Below, piece after piece: positions 24,718-34,120 of a stretch of DNA of 64,000 nucleotides. The position numbers and the translations under genes were made by a program. Numbering within the stretch: position 1 is the first letter of the stretch; every line of letters starts with the position of its first letter. Below the pieces are notes generated by a model that was given only the letters and a program-made list of their open reading frames with translations, had not been told where the DNA came from and did no database searches. Source of the stretch: Cohnella xylanilytica (GTDB lineage Bacteria; Bacillota; Bacilli; Paenibacillales; Paenibacillaceae); assembly GCF_014212175.1 (NCBI RefSeq), contig NZ_JACJVR010000052.1, positions 86,339-150,338 of the forward strand. Reading direction: 5' to 3'.

Positions 24718-24747
24718 CGATAAACCGCGGCCAGCCGCCCCGCGATC

Positions 24748-24885
24748 TTAGCGGTTGTGCGGCGTCGCCGGCGCGTTCTGGGCGGGATGGACTTCGCTCT
24801 GGCTCGTCTTGATCGTCTGCTCCGCGAATTCCTCTCCCCGCTTGGCGTACATGTTGCCCTTGTTCTTCTTGAATTTATCGCCCAT
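24748..24885 (-). CDS. 45-residue hydrophilic protein
   Basis: A short frame of 45 codons starts at an ATG at 24885 that follows AGGGGG and overlaps the end of the upstream gene by 11 bp. It ends in TAA, with a terminator directly after it. The protein is charged and has no hydrophobic segment (MGDKFKKNKGNMYAKRGEEF, then KTSQSEVHPAQNAP). It is too short for most ORF callers. Its size and composition recall small acid-soluble or stress proteins of Bacillales, but I recognise no family. Confidence 0.6.
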   Translation of the reverse strand: MGDKFKKNKGNMYAKRGEEFAEQTIKTSQSEVHPAQNAPATPHNR

Positions 24886-25237
24886 TCGGCGGAACCCCCT
24901 TCAAATGTCGATCCAACTGCTCCCGAATGTCGCCGTACTCGACGAGCCGGCGGCCGAACTCGACCCGGTCTTCGGCCGCGCCGTGGTTCGGTCCCGCGAA
25001 CATCCGGGTCGTCACGTCCTCGTACGCCGAATGCAGGCTGTTGTCGAACCAATCCGCCTCCGTGTCCGCGTCGTTCGCGATGACCCGCACGAGTTGGTAG
25101 CGCCCGCCGCCCTCCGACCGGAAATACGCGAGCAGATGCGGGCTGCGGCTATGGTCCGTCTCCACCTCGACCTCGGCGTACCTTCCGCTGCCCCGATCCA
25201 GGATCCGGCGGAACGCCGCGTGCCGAATCGTCATCAT
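24875..25237 (-). CDS. Conserved-looking hypothetical protein, 120 aa
   Basis: This soluble protein has no recognised domain (FRRILDRGSGRYAEVEVETD, SPHLLAYFRSEGGGRYQLVR, VEFGRRLVEYGDIREQL). It ends TAA inside the start region of the 45-aa ORF and begins 18 bp after the stop of the preceding hypothetical gene, so the three form one minus-strand unit. Two ATG codons open the frame and the second may be used. Codon use fits its neighbours. Confidence 0.7.
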   Translation of the reverse strand: MMTIRHAAFRRILDRGSGRYAEVEVETDHSRSPHLLAYFRSEGGGRYQLVRVIANDADTEADWFDNSLHSAYEDVTTRMFAGPNHGAAEDRVEFGRRLVEYGDIREQLDRHLKGVPPNGR

Positions 25238-25255
25238 GACGCTCCGTCCCCCTTG

Positions 25256-25609
25256 TCAGTCGAGAAAATGATGTTCTTCGATATGGCGCTTCGTCTCTTC
25301 CGTTCCCAGCTCGTACAGCAGGCCGTACACGCCCTTCAATTGCCCGGCGTACTCTTCGTTGGCCCGCTCGTCCGACGAGCTCAACCATCCGCTGAAGTGC
25401 ATGGCGGCCGCTTCGTCCGCGCTGGACAGCTCCTCGAACTTCTCCTGGAGCTTGTTCAGCTCCTCCTCGTTGGCGCGAATGGCGAATTCGAAGGGGGCGG
25501 CCTCCTTGTCTTCCAGAATCTGCCCCGCTCCTACGGCTACGTAATACGTTTTGCGGTCGTCCCCGATGTTCCATCCCTCCTTGGCCCTCGACGCTCCCAG
25601 GTCGTCCAT
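25256..25609 (-). CDS. Hypothetical protein, 117 aa
   Basis: This acidic, helical protein carries a charged segment (IRANEEELNKLQEKFEELSS) that could form a short coiled coil, and ends in HIEEHHFLD. It is the first gene of a three-gene minus-strand unit. The ATG at 25609 follows ATAGGGG. There is no signal peptide or membrane segment, and I recognise no family. Confidence 0.7.
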   Translation of the reverse strand: MDDLGASRAKEGWNIGDDRKTYYVAVGAGQILEDKEAAPFEFAIRANEEELNKLQEKFEELSSADEAAAMHFSGWLSSSDERANEEYAGQLKGVYGLLYELGTEETKRHIEEHHFLD

Positions 25610-25812
25610 CCCCTATAATCTCCCCCCCATCCCGTTCTTATGTCGGCACCGCCGCGGCCGGCCCCGGAAATTCGCCCAGGCCGCCAGAGTCAAAACGCCG
25701 CCGAACGGAATATGGTGAATCCGGGACGTTTATCAGGGTTTGAATATGTCCGCGACACGCGCGATGACCGACCGCGGCAAGATTCGCTGCAAATCCGTAG
25801 GGAGGAATAGAT

Positions 25813-27666
25813 ATGTGCGGAATTACGGGATGGATTGATTGGCGGGAGGACTTGACGAAGCAAGCCGATATCGTGGAGAAAATGACGGAGACGATGGAGC
25901 TGCGCGGACCGGACGCGTCCGGGACGTGGCTGTCGCGGCATTGCGCCTTCGGGCACCGCCGCCTGAGCGTCATCGATCCGATCGGCGGGGCGCAGCCGAT
26001 GGTTCGTCCGGCCAAGAGGGCCGAGGACCAGGATGTCGTTCTCGTCTACAACGGGGAGCTGTACAACGCGGCGGAGCTGCGCAAGGAGCTGGAAGGACTC
26101 GGCCACGCGTTCCGCACGACTTGCGATACGGAGGTGCTGCTGCTCGCGTACGTGGAATGGGGAGCGGCCTGCCTGGACCGGTTCAACGGCATCTTCGCCT
26201 TCGCGATCTGGGAGACGGCGGAGGAGCGTCTGTTCATGGCCCGCGACAGGCTCGGCGTCAAGCCTCTGTTCTACCGGCGCGAGGAAGGCCGCCTGCTGTT
26301 CGGCTCGGAGCCGAAGGCGATTCTGGCCCACCCGGACGTCGAGCCGGAGATCGACGGGGAAGGGCTCGCCGAGCTGTTCGTCATCGGACCGGCGCGCACG
26401 CCGGGGCATGGCGTCTGGAAGGGAATGTCCGAGCTGAAGCCGGGGCACTTCCTGACGTACGACCGCGACGGGCTTCGCACGTCCGCCTACTGGAAGCTGG
26501 AGAGCCGGCCCCACGAGGACGACGAGAAGACGACGGCGGAGACGGTCGGGGCGCTGCTCGCGGATACGCTGGAGCGGCAGCTCGTCTCCGACGTTCCGGT
26601 CGGGACGCTGCTGTCCGGCGGGCTCGACTCCAGCGCCCTCACTTCGCTCGCCGTCCGCTATTACGGACGGACCGGCCAAGGCCAGGTGAGCACGTTCTCC
26701 GTCGATTACGTGGACAACGACAAATACTTCACGGCGCACGACTTCCAGCCGAACTCCGACGCGCCGTGGATCAAGCGGATGCAGGAATACCTGGACACGA
26801 AGCACCACCCGATCCAATTCGATACGCCGGAGCTCGCGAACGCGCTCGAAGCCGCCGTGCTGGCGAAGGACTCGCCGGGGATGGCGGACATCGACGCTTC
26901 CTTGTATCTGTTCTGCCGGGAGATCAAGAAGAACGTGACCGTCGCGATCTCGGGAGAAGCGGCCGACGAGATCTTCGGCGGCTATCCTTGGTTCCACCGG
27001 AAGGAGGCGCTCGAAGCGAACACGTTCCCGTGGTCGCTCGCCCCCGAGCTGAGGGAGAGCGTTCTGTCGGCGGAACTGAGGGAGAAGATTCGTCCCCGCG
27101 ACTATTTGGCCGACCGGTACGCCCAGGCGCTCGCCGAGGTGCCCGAGCTTCCCGGGGAAGACGAAGCCGCCCGCCGGATGCGCCGGATGTCGTACCTGAA
27201 CGTCACGCGCTTCATGCCGACGCTGCTGGACCGCAAGGACCGGATGAGCATGGCCGTCGGCCTGGAGGTCCGGGTGCCGTATTGCGACCACCGGCTTGTG
27301 CAGTACGTGTTCAACATCCCGTGGGAGCTGAAGATGGCCGGAGACCGCGAGAAGGGCATTCTCCGCAAGTCGCTCGAGGGCGTGCTGCCGCACGACGTCC
27401 TGTACCGGAAGAAGAGCCCGTATCCGAAAACCCACAATCCGGGCTACCTGAACGCCGTCCGGAGCAGGCTGCTGGAGCGGCTGGACGATTCCTCCTCGCC
27501 GCTGCTTCCGCTCATCGACGTCGCCAAGATCCGCGAACTCGCCAGATCGGCGGACGCCCGCTCCCATCTTCCGTGGTTCGGCCAGCTCATGTCCGCGCCG
27601 CAGCTGTTCGCCTACCTGCTGCAATTCGACTTCTGGCTGCGGCGGTACAAAGTGCGGATCGTGTAG
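25813..27666 (+). CDS. asnB: Asparagine synthase (glutamine-hydrolysing)
   Basis: This 617-aa amidotransferase makes asparagine from aspartate, ATP and glutamine. The class II glutaminase domain begins with the processed Cys2 (MCGITGWIDW), with RGPDASGTW, GHRRLSVID and VYNGELYN. The synthetase domain has the PP-loop TLLSGGLDSSALTSL and SGEAADEIFGGYPWF. EVRVPYCDHRLVQYVFNIPW and RKKSPYPKTHNPGY lie near the end. The length is that of the B. subtilis AsnO/AsnB group. Some members of the family amidate cell-wall or peptide substrates. The start ATG follows GGGAGGAATAGAT. It is a single-gene unit between two minus-strand units. Confidence 0.95.
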   Translation: MCGITGWIDWREDLTKQADIVEKMTETMELRGPDASGTWLSRHCAFGHRRLSVIDPIGGAQPMVRPAKRAEDQDVVLVYNGELYNAAELRKELEGLGHAFRTTCDTEVLLLAYVEWGAACLDRFNGIFAFAIWETAEERLFMARDRLGVKPLFYRREEGRLLFGSEPKAILAHPDVEPEIDGEGLAELFVIGPARTPGHGVWKGMSELKPGHFLTYDRDGLRTSAYWKLESRPHEDDEKTTAETVGALLADTLERQLVSDVPVGTLLSGGLDSSALTSLAVRYYGRTGQGQVSTFSVDYVDNDKYFTAHDFQPNSDAPWIKRMQEYLDTKHHPIQFDTPELANALEAAVLAKDSPGMADIDASLYLFCREIKKNVTVAISGEAADEIFGGYPWFHRKEALEANTFPWSLAPELRESVLSAELREKIRPRDYLADRYAQALAEVPELPGEDEAARRMRRMSYLNVTRFMPTLLDRKDRMSMAVGLEVRVPYCDHRLVQYVFNIPWELKMAGDREKGILRKSLEGVLPHDVLYRKKSPYPKTHNPGYLNAVRSRLLERLDDSSSPLLPLIDVAKIRELARSADARSHLPWFGQLMSAPQLFAYLLQFDFWLRRYKVRIV

Positions 27667-27674
27667 CCGTAAGG

Positions 27675-27702
27675 GCGCCTCCATCCGATCGGGCGGAGGC
27701 GT
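27675..27702. terminator. Hairpin between convergent asnB and yesM-type genes
   Basis: GCGCCTCC (27675-27682) pairs with GGAGGCGT (27695-27702), with a further CCGATCGG-type centre. A short TCTT follows. It is a weak candidate terminator. Confidence 0.4.
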
Positions 27703-27750
27703 CTTCGCCTTGCCCGGCAAGTCCGGACGTCCCGGCCGATTCCGGTCGCC

Positions 27751-29562
27751 TCAAGCGCCCTCCTTCAGCTTCGTCGCCGGGAACGCGATCCTCACCGCCG
27801 CCCCGATGCCCGGCCGGCTCGCGATCGTCACGCCGTACTGCCGGCCGAAGTACAGCTTGATCCGCTGGTCGACGTTGCGGATGCCGTAACCGGCCTTCGC
27901 GTTGTCCGCGGAGCCGAATATATCCTTCACCGTGTCCGGATGGAACCCGACCCCGTCGTCGATGACCGAGAGCGAGATCGTCTTGCCTTCGAGGCGGCCG
28001 GCGATGCGAAGGCCGATCCGGTCTCCCCGCCAAGCGTGCTCGAGCGCGTTCTCGACGAACGGCTGCACGGTCAGCTTCGGGATGCGGAAGCCGACGATGG
28101 CCGGATCGATGTCGAAGAGCACCTCCATGCGGTCGCCGTATTTCGTTTTCTGAATGTCGATATAAGCCTTCACCTGCTCCAGCTCGTCGAAGACCGGAAT
28201 GATGTTCTTCCCGTCGCTGAGCGACAGCCGATAGAACTTCGCCAGGTCCCGCACCATGCGGTCGAGCTTCTCCACCTGCCCGAACCGGGCCAGCCGGCTG
28301 ATCGAGGAGAGCGTATTGTACAGAAAATGAGGGTTGATCTGAGCCTGCAGCGAAGTCAGCTCCGCTTCCTTCTTCTCGAGATCCTTCAAGTACACTTCGC
28401 GGATGAGGCTCCCGATGTTCTGCCCCATCTCGTTCAGGCTGGACGAGATCCGGGTGAATTCGTCGTTGCCCTTGAAGTGGATCCGCTTGTGGAACTCCCC
28501 TTCCTGGAACGAGTTCAGGACGGACACGATCTTGCGGACGCGGCGGGAGAAGAAGCGGGAGACGAACACGCCGGCTACGGCGAACACCGCGAAGCAGCCG
28601 GCGCAGACGAGCAGCGTCAGCACCCGGACCTTCGCCGAATCCCGCTCGATGATGTCCGTCGGGACGTGCGCGAGGATCGTCCAGCCGAGCTCCGGGATCG
28701 TCTGGCGAATGGCGAGGTGCCCGGCCGCTTCCGCCTGCCCGAACCGCTCTCCCTCCTCCGATGCCGAACTCTTCCGGACTTGCGGAGCGCCCGCGTCCGC
28801 ATCCGCGCCCGCCCCGCCCGACGCGCTGAGCACGCGCCCGGTCTCGTCCGCGATGTAGATCGTCGTCCCCTCCCCGATCTTCCGGTAGTCGACGCTCTCG
28901 AACAGATCGGACAGCCGGACGCTGATCCGCACGAAGCCGATCTCCCTCTGCTCGTAGCGGTTGAAGTCGATAAGGCGCCGCAGCAGCGAGATGCGTCCGT
29001 ACCGCTCGTCGTCCTCGATCCGGACCCATCTCATCGTCTTGCCGACCTCTTCCTTCGGGAATTGCTTGTACCAATCCTTGTCCGCGATCCGCCGCATCTG
29101 GTAGATGTCGAACAGCCGGTTGCCCCGGGTCAGCGGGTCCGCTCCGTCGTAGTTGCTGTAGATCTCCCGGAACGAGGCATTGTGCAGATAGAGGGAGAGC
29201 CACAGCTTCCGGTTCGTCGCCGCGATCGTCGTCTGCAGCTTCGGAAGCACGTATTTCTTCGTCGCCTGGTAGCTGACCCAGCCTTCTTCGTAATGGTAGA
29301 GGTGATCGCCGAGCGTGTTGTCGTAATACAGCATGTCGGAGATGCGCCGCGTGTCGTCCATCTTGTAGACGATGTTGTCCGTCATCTGGCGAAGCGTCCC
29401 CTGGATGTTGACGCGGGTCTGCTCGCGGAGCGAGCCGACGAACACCGAGTTGGCGATCGAGCCGACGAGCAGCACCGGCACCATGATCAGGACGGCGTAG
29501 GACAGCATGAGCTTGTAGCCGACGGACAAGTACGGCCGTTGATGGGCTGGCGGCTGCGGCAT
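27751..29562 (-). CDS. YesM-type sensor histidine kinase
   Basis: This 603-aa membrane kinase has transmembrane helices near 20-45 and 300-325, flanking an extracellular sensor of about 250 residues. A HAMP segment follows, then the His_kinase box with the phospho-acceptor in QAQINPHFLYNTLSSISRL and a C-terminal ATPase with VENALEHAW and DDGVGFHPD. It is the last gene of the lplB-lplC-SBP-yesN-yesM unit and should signal to the adjacent AraC-type response regulator. A small Gly/Ala-rich insertion (SASGGAGADADAGAPQVRKS) sits in the sensor domain. Confidence 0.94.
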   Translation of the reverse strand: MPQPPAHQRPYLSVGYKLMLSYAVLIMVPVLLVGSIANSVFVGSLREQTRVNIQGTLRQMTDNIVYKMDDTRRISDMLYYDNTLGDHLYHYEEGWVSYQATKKYVLPKLQTTIAATNRKLWLSLYLHNASFREIYSNYDGADPLTRGNRLFDIYQMRRIADKDWYKQFPKEEVGKTMRWVRIEDDERYGRISLLRRLIDFNRYEQREIGFVRISVRLSDLFESVDYRKIGEGTTIYIADETGRVLSASGGAGADADAGAPQVRKSSASEEGERFGQAEAAGHLAIRQTIPELGWTILAHVPTDIIERDSAKVRVLTLLVCAGCFAVFAVAGVFVSRFFSRRVRKIVSVLNSFQEGEFHKRIHFKGNDEFTRISSSLNEMGQNIGSLIREVYLKDLEKKEAELTSLQAQINPHFLYNTLSSISRLARFGQVEKLDRMVRDLAKFYRLSLSDGKNIIPVFDELEQVKAYIDIQKTKYGDRMEVLFDIDPAIVGFRIPKLTVQPFVENALEHAWRGDRIGLRIAGRLEGKTISLSVIDDGVGFHPDTVKDIFGSADNAKAGYGIRNVDQRIKLYFGRQYGVTIASRPGIGAAVRIAFPATKLKEGA

Positions 29563-29608
29563 GGGGCGAATCTCCTCTCCGGCGCTTTATCTCGACGCTC
29601 TGGTCTTG

Positions 29609-29710
29609 GTTCCCTGATCCCAGATCCTTATTCCCTGCTCCCTGCTCCCAGCTCCTTGCTCCCTGTTCCTATCACCCTAATCCCCGTTCCCCGTTCCCCG
29701 CTCCTCGCCC
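29609..29710. repeat. Degenerate short purine/pyrimidine repeat with a G-quadruplex-like run
   Basis: The segment between the response regulator and kinase genes consists of imperfect 6-8-nt units (TCCCTG, CTCCCAG, CTCCTTG, TCCCCGT). On the transcribed minus strand four G-runs occur close together (complements of 29696-29699, 29689-29692, 29682-29685 and 29675-29677), separated by 3-4 nt. That is the spacing of a potential intramolecular G-quadruplex in the mRNA. Confidence 0.7.
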
Positions 29711-29726
29711 TTTGCTCTCTCTCCTC

Positions 29727-31307
29727 TTATTGCCGCCTGCGGTATTCGAGCGGAGTCATGCCGGTCGTCTCGCGGAACTGGCGGCTGAAGTAGGGCAGGT
29801 ACCGGTAGCCGACCCGGTCCGCCACCTCGTAAATTTTGAGGCAGGTGTCCTTCAGCAGCCGCTGGGCCTCCTCCATCCGCAGCTGGATGACGTAATCGCT
29901 GAAGTTGCGCCCCGTCTCTTCCTTGAACAGCTGCCCGAGATGGTTCGGGGAGAAGCCGAACGTCTCCGCCAGCTCGCGGAGCGTAATGCTGCCCTGCAGC
30001 CGCTCCTTCGCGCGCCCGATGACGCTCTCGATCAGCTTGCCGTTCCTCGACTGCTTCTTCGCCTGCAGAATCTCGGACAGCTCGAACGCCTTGCGCCTCA
30101 TCCAGCCCTCGATCTCTTCGATCGTCTCGAACTGAAGCAGGATGTCGAGGTTCTTGAACTCGAGGCCGAGGAGGCCGTACAGATCCTCGTTCATCCCCTT
30201 CAGCTGCTCGCTCAGCTTCATGACCGCATACATGGCGAACCGCTGGATCGTAATCTTCGAGCCGAGCCGGGAGGCGAGGCCGAATACGGCGGACAGCTCG
30301 TCGTGAACCCGGACGAGGTCGTACCGGACGATCGCGCGCAGCATCCCTTCCAGGCTGGCGTCCAGGCCTCTTAGGTCCTCCAGGTCGGAGCCTCCGCCTT
30401 CCGCGTATTCGATCACCCGCCCTTTGCCCCGCAGCATCTTCCGCTCGAGCGCTTCGCCCGCTTCCCGGTACGAGGCGTGCAGGCCGGACAACCCCGGGGC
30501 CGGACGGCCGAGCCCGGCCGTGACCGTGAACGGGAACGACGACGCGATCCGGGAGATCAACGCCTCCAGCGCGGCCGGATCGGCGTCCGAGCCGAGCAGG
30601 CAGGCGGTCCGGCGATTCGCGACCCGGCAGACGTGCTCGATGCTTATCTCCTCGAGATAAGAGATCAGCGCCTCGTCGTACCGGTTCATGAGCGCCCGGC
30701 GCTCCGTCTCCGAGAAGGGATTGAGTTTCCACGAATAGTCGTCGATCTCGAGCAGCGCGACTCTCGCAGGCAGGGCGAGCCTGTCGAGCCCGTACTCCCG
30801 GTCCAGCCCGCGCCCTTCCGCGGAATCCGGCACGGAGCCCGGAGCGGACTCGAGCAGGCGGAGCAAATATTCGTTCTTAACGAACGGCACGAGCCGGCGA
30901 TACGATTCCTCCTTCTCCTGACGGCGCTTCTCGGAATCGAGCTCTTCCCTTACCCGGATCAGCGTCTCGATGAATTCCCGGTCGTCCATCGGCTTGAGCA
31001 CGTAGCCGCCGGCGTTCAGCTCCATCGCCTGCTTGGCGTATTGGAAGTCGCGGTGCCCGCTCACGAAGACGACCCTAAGGCCGCGCCGCTTCTCCCGGGC
31101 CCGCTTCGCGAGCTCGAGACCCGACATGTTCGGCATGCGGATGTCGGTCACGAGAATGTCGATCCCCTCCCGGTCCAGCACCTCGCACGCCTCGAACCCG
31201 CTGTTCACGGCGGCCGCCACCTCGAGCCCGAGCTCCGGCCACGGAATGAACGTCTTCATCCCCTCCAGGTCGAGCATTTCGTCGTCCGCCAGCAGCACCT
31301 TGTACAT
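29727..31307 (-). CDS. YesN-type response regulator with AraC-family DNA-binding domain
   Basis: This 526-aa cytosolic regulator has an N-terminal receiver with the acidic pocket LLADDEMLD, the phospho-Asp in ILVTDIRMPNMSGLELA and Lys in GGYVLKPMDDREF. It has a long middle region and a C-terminal double helix-turn-helix (SITLRELAETFGFSPNHLGQ, LFKEETGRNFSDYVIQLRME, YEVADRVGYRYLPYFSRQFR). The ATG at 31307 follows AAGGGAGATCGG, and an upstream extension is rejected. It is partner to the YesM-type kinase that follows and likely activates the lpl-type transporter genes upstream of it. Confidence 0.94.
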   Translation of the reverse strand: MYKVLLADDEMLDLEGMKTFIPWPELGLEVAAAVNSGFEACEVLDREGIDILVTDIRMPNMSGLELAKRAREKRRGLRVVFVSGHRDFQYAKQAMELNAGGYVLKPMDDREFIETLIRVREELDSEKRRQEKEESYRRLVPFVKNEYLLRLLESAPGSVPDSAEGRGLDREYGLDRLALPARVALLEIDDYSWKLNPFSETERRALMNRYDEALISYLEEISIEHVCRVANRRTACLLGSDADPAALEALISRIASSFPFTVTAGLGRPAPGLSGLHASYREAGEALERKMLRGKGRVIEYAEGGGSDLEDLRGLDASLEGMLRAIVRYDLVRVHDELSAVFGLASRLGSKITIQRFAMYAVMKLSEQLKGMNEDLYGLLGLEFKNLDILLQFETIEEIEGWMRRKAFELSEILQAKKQSRNGKLIESVIGRAKERLQGSITLRELAETFGFSPNHLGQLFKEETGRNFSDYVIQLRMEEAQRLLKDTCLKIYEVADRVGYRYLPYFSRQFRETTGMTPLEYRRRQ

Positions 31308-31408
31308 ATCGCCGATCTCCCTTCCGCCGATGGCAAAGGAGAGCATACCGAAGTATCCTCTCCTTGCCCTTCTCTATTAAAGGAATGATGACTCGCGCTT
31401 GCTCGGCC

Positions 31409-33112
31409 TTACTCGCCCTTCATGATCTTCTGGTTGCGGTGCCAACGCTCGGTCTGGTAGTCGAGCAGCTTCTGGTAGCCGACGGCCATCGCGTCGTCGT
31501 GCGCCTTGTCGAGAATCTTGAGCACCTCTTCGTCGCTCTTCGCGTACAGCGCCTGCGCCCTCGACTCGTCCCAGATGTCCTCCACCGCCGTCTGGATGAT
31601 GCCTTCCGGGCTGTCCTTGGCGGGGCTCAGGTTCGCGTATTCCGTCGCGTCGGCCTGGGTCTTCCACGTGATGTCGTACTGCCACTTCATCGTCCAGCTG
31701 CGCTGCTCGTCCTTTAGCGTCGCCTCGTACTTGCCCTTCGTCAGGTCGGTGAACACCGTGTTGCCGACGAAGATCAGGTTGTTCGTGACGGCCTGCAGCT
31801 CGGCCAGCCCCTTCGCGTCCTGCCAGTACGAATCCTTGAACTTCGGCGTGATGCCGTCCGCTTCGGTGCCTTCCCAGTACAGGCCGGGAGGTCCCCAGTT
31901 CAGCACGCTCATGCCTTCCGGCCCCGTCATCCAGTCGAGCGCCGCGAACGCCGCTTCCGGGTTCTTCGCCGACTTGGTGATGACGGCGACGTTCCAGCCG
32001 AGGGTCGCGTACGTGCCCGGGAAAATCTTGTTCCGATCGAGCCCCGGCTTCGCGATCGGCCAGATCATGAAGTAGCCGGCGCTCGGGTCCTTCGCCGCGA
32101 GCAGCTCCTGGCCCTTGGCCGCGATGTCCGTCGGGCTGGAGGAGGCGTACACGGCCACCTTGCCGTTGTTCACCTTCTCGATGACCTGGTCTCGCGTCTG
32201 CGTCATGGCGTCCTGCGTCATCAGCTTCTCGCGGAACAGCTTGGAGGCGTACTGCATCGATTCGCGGTAGACCGGATCCTTGAACACGGACGTCATCTTG
32301 TCGCCCTGCGGAACGGCGCGGTTGCCGACCCAGCGGTTCAGCGCGTTCTCGCCGAACGCGGAGTACAGGACGTCGAGGCCTTGGCCGTCGATCGCAAGCT
32401 CCGGCTCGAAGGGGATGATGTTGCCGCCGTACTTCGCCTTCACCTGCTTCAGGTAGTCGTACAGATCGTCCGTCGTCTCCAGCTTCGGCGAGCCGAGCTC
32501 TTCGTAAATTTTCTTGTTGATGACATACCCCGCGTTCCCGTTCGGCTTATCCTTGTTCGTGTACCAGTTCGGGAACTGGTACAGCTTGCCGTCGTCCGCG
32601 CGCAGCAGGTTCGCGGTCTCCGGCGTCAGGTACTTCTGAAGATTCGGATATTTCTTCAGATAATCGTCCATCGGCACGAGCATGTCGGCCTGGCGCAGCA
32701 TCTCGTATTCCGGAGAGCCGCGGTCCATCCAGATGATGTCCGGCAGCTGCTTGCTTCCCATCATGACGCTCAGCTTCGACTTCGCGTCGCCGCCGGATTG
32801 AATGAAGTCGATCGTCAGCTTCTTGTTCTCCTTGATCCACTTCGTGGCCGCGTCTTCGCCCCAAGGGGGAGCCGCGTACCAGTCGTAATGGCCGTACAGG
32901 GAGAGCGTAAGCGGTTCCTTGCCGAGCTCGTACCGGTCCGACGCCGGCTCCGAGGCGGAAGCCGACGGGCTGGCGCTCGGGGAAGGCGATGCGGAAGCGG
33001 AGCCTTCGGCGCCCTTGCCGCCGTCGCCCCCTCCGGAACAGCCGGCGAGCACCGAAGCCAGCAGGAACGCTCCCGCGGCCGATCCGAGCATAGCGCTCTT
33101 CTTCTTTCTCAT
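31409..33112 (-). CDS. Extracellular solute-binding lipoprotein, LplA/YtcQ type
   Basis: This 567-aa family 1 solute-binding protein is for oligosaccharide or glycoside uptake. The signal peptide ends at the lipobox VLAGC (Cys25), followed by a Ser/Ala/Pro-rich linker (SASASPSPSASPSASASE). The long form, with segments IIWMDRGSPEYEMLRQADML and FPNWYTNKDKPNGNAGYVIN, is typical of Paenibacillaceae transporters that pair with LplB and LplC permeases and YesMN sensors. The sugar is unknown. It is third in its operon. ABC ATPase energy probably comes from a shared MsmX-like protein, since none is encoded here. Confidence 0.93.
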   Translation of the reverse strand: MRKKKSAMLGSAAGAFLLASVLAGCSGGGDGGKGAEGSASASPSPSASPSASASEPASDRYELGKEPLTLSLYGHYDWYAAPPWGEDAATKWIKENKKLTIDFIQSGGDAKSKLSVMMGSKQLPDIIWMDRGSPEYEMLRQADMLVPMDDYLKKYPNLQKYLTPETANLLRADDGKLYQFPNWYTNKDKPNGNAGYVINKKIYEELGSPKLETTDDLYDYLKQVKAKYGGNIIPFEPELAIDGQGLDVLYSAFGENALNRWVGNRAVPQGDKMTSVFKDPVYRESMQYASKLFREKLMTQDAMTQTRDQVIEKVNNGKVAVYASSSPTDIAAKGQELLAAKDPSAGYFMIWPIAKPGLDRNKIFPGTYATLGWNVAVITKSAKNPEAAFAALDWMTGPEGMSVLNWGPPGLYWEGTEADGITPKFKDSYWQDAKGLAELQAVTNNLIFVGNTVFTDLTKGKYEATLKDEQRSWTMKWQYDITWKTQADATEYANLSPAKDSPEGIIQTAVEDIWDESRAQALYAKSDEEVLKILDKAHDDAMAVGYQKLLDYQTERWHRNQKIMKGE

Positions 33113-33189
33113 CCTCGTATTGCCCCTCTCTGAATGAAGTATAATTTATGGTTCAAGCAAAATGCTCTACACCCGGGGATAAAAATCGC

Positions 33190-34086
33190 TTATTCCTTGA
33201 GCGAGCCGACGAGCACGCCCTTGACGAAGTGCTTCTGCACGAACGGGTAGACGCAGACGATCGGCAGCGTGGCCACCATCATGACGGCCATCGAGAGCGA
33301 CTTGCTCGTCACCTTCTGCATCTTGCCGAGCGCCGCTTGGGCTCCCGCGTCGAGGGCGGAGACGTTCTCGGTCACGATGTTCGAATTGAGAATCTGCCGG
33401 AGAACCGTCTGGACGGGCAGCAGCTTCTCGTTCTGGATGTAGATGCTCGCGTAGAACCATTCGTTCCATTGCGCGACCGCCGTGAACAGCGAGAGAGTGG
33501 CGACGACCGGCCCGGAGAGCGGCAGCACGACCCGCAGCAGCGTGCCCCAATGGCCCGCCCCGTCGATCTTGGCCGCTTCTTGAAGTCCCTCGGGCAGAGA
33601 CTTGAAAAACGTGCGGAAGATGATCATGTTCCAGACGTTGATCAGCACGGGGACGATGTAGACCCAGAAGGAATTCATGAGGCCGATGTCGCGGATGAGC
33701 AGGTACGTCGGAATGAGTCCGCCTCCGAAGTACATCGTGATCATGCAGAAAATCATGTAAAACTTCCGCCCCATCAGCCCCGGCAGCGTCATTCCGTACG
33801 AGAAGACCGCCGTGGCGAGCACCGAGGCGAACGTGCCGACGACGGTTCGGGCGACGGAGATGCCGAACGCGTTCAGCAGCCGGTCGTCCTTGAAGATGAT
33901 GTCGTAGTTCTCCGTCGTGAACGCCCGCGGCCAGAACGTCACTCCGCCGAGGGACGTATCCTGCCCGGTGTTGAACGAGATGACCAAGGCGTTCCAGAAC
34001 GGATAGAACGTCGAGAAGGTGAACAGCGCAAGCAGCGTATAGTTCACGATCAGAAGCGTGCGGTCGCCCGCGCTTAATCGGCGCAT
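33190..34086 (-). CDS. Carbohydrate ABC transporter permease, LplC/YtcP type
   Basis: This 298-aa protein has six predicted transmembrane helices (first at about 12-32). The EAA loop that contacts the ATPase reads EAAKIDGAGHWGTLLRVVLP. TFYPFWNALVISFNTGQD and the FWPRAFTTENYDIIF segment are typical of the LplC group. It lies 34 bp downstream of the LplB-like permease gene and precedes the solute-binding protein gene. Confidence 0.94.
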   Translation of the reverse strand: MRRLSAGDRTLLIVNYTLLALFTFSTFYPFWNALVISFNTGQDTSLGGVTFWPRAFTTENYDIIFKDDRLLNAFGISVARTVVGTFASVLATAVFSYGMTLPGLMGRKFYMIFCMITMYFGGGLIPTYLLIRDIGLMNSFWVYIVPVLINVWNMIIFRTFFKSLPEGLQEAAKIDGAGHWGTLLRVVLPLSGPVVATLSLFTAVAQWNEWFYASIYIQNEKLLPVQTVLRQILNSNIVTENVSALDAGAQAALGKMQKVTSKSLSMAVMMVATLPIVCVYPFVQKHFVKGVLVGSLKE

Positions 34087-34120
34087 ACCGGATTCGTCCT
34101 CCCCCTATCGTCTTCGCCCG

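Larger units (their letters stand above)
24401..24747. other. Intergenic region, BMP gene to small ORF
   Basis: The stretch holds the BMP promoter near 24462-24491, an AT-rich segment up to about 24575 and a terminator at 24677-24717. I see no coding sequence here. A short T-rich run lies at about 24562-24570. Confidence 0.6.

Noticed and set aside
25839..27860. 673-codon plus-strand frame overlapping asnB
   Set aside because: It is a plus-one shadow of asnB with Arg/Gly-rich composition.
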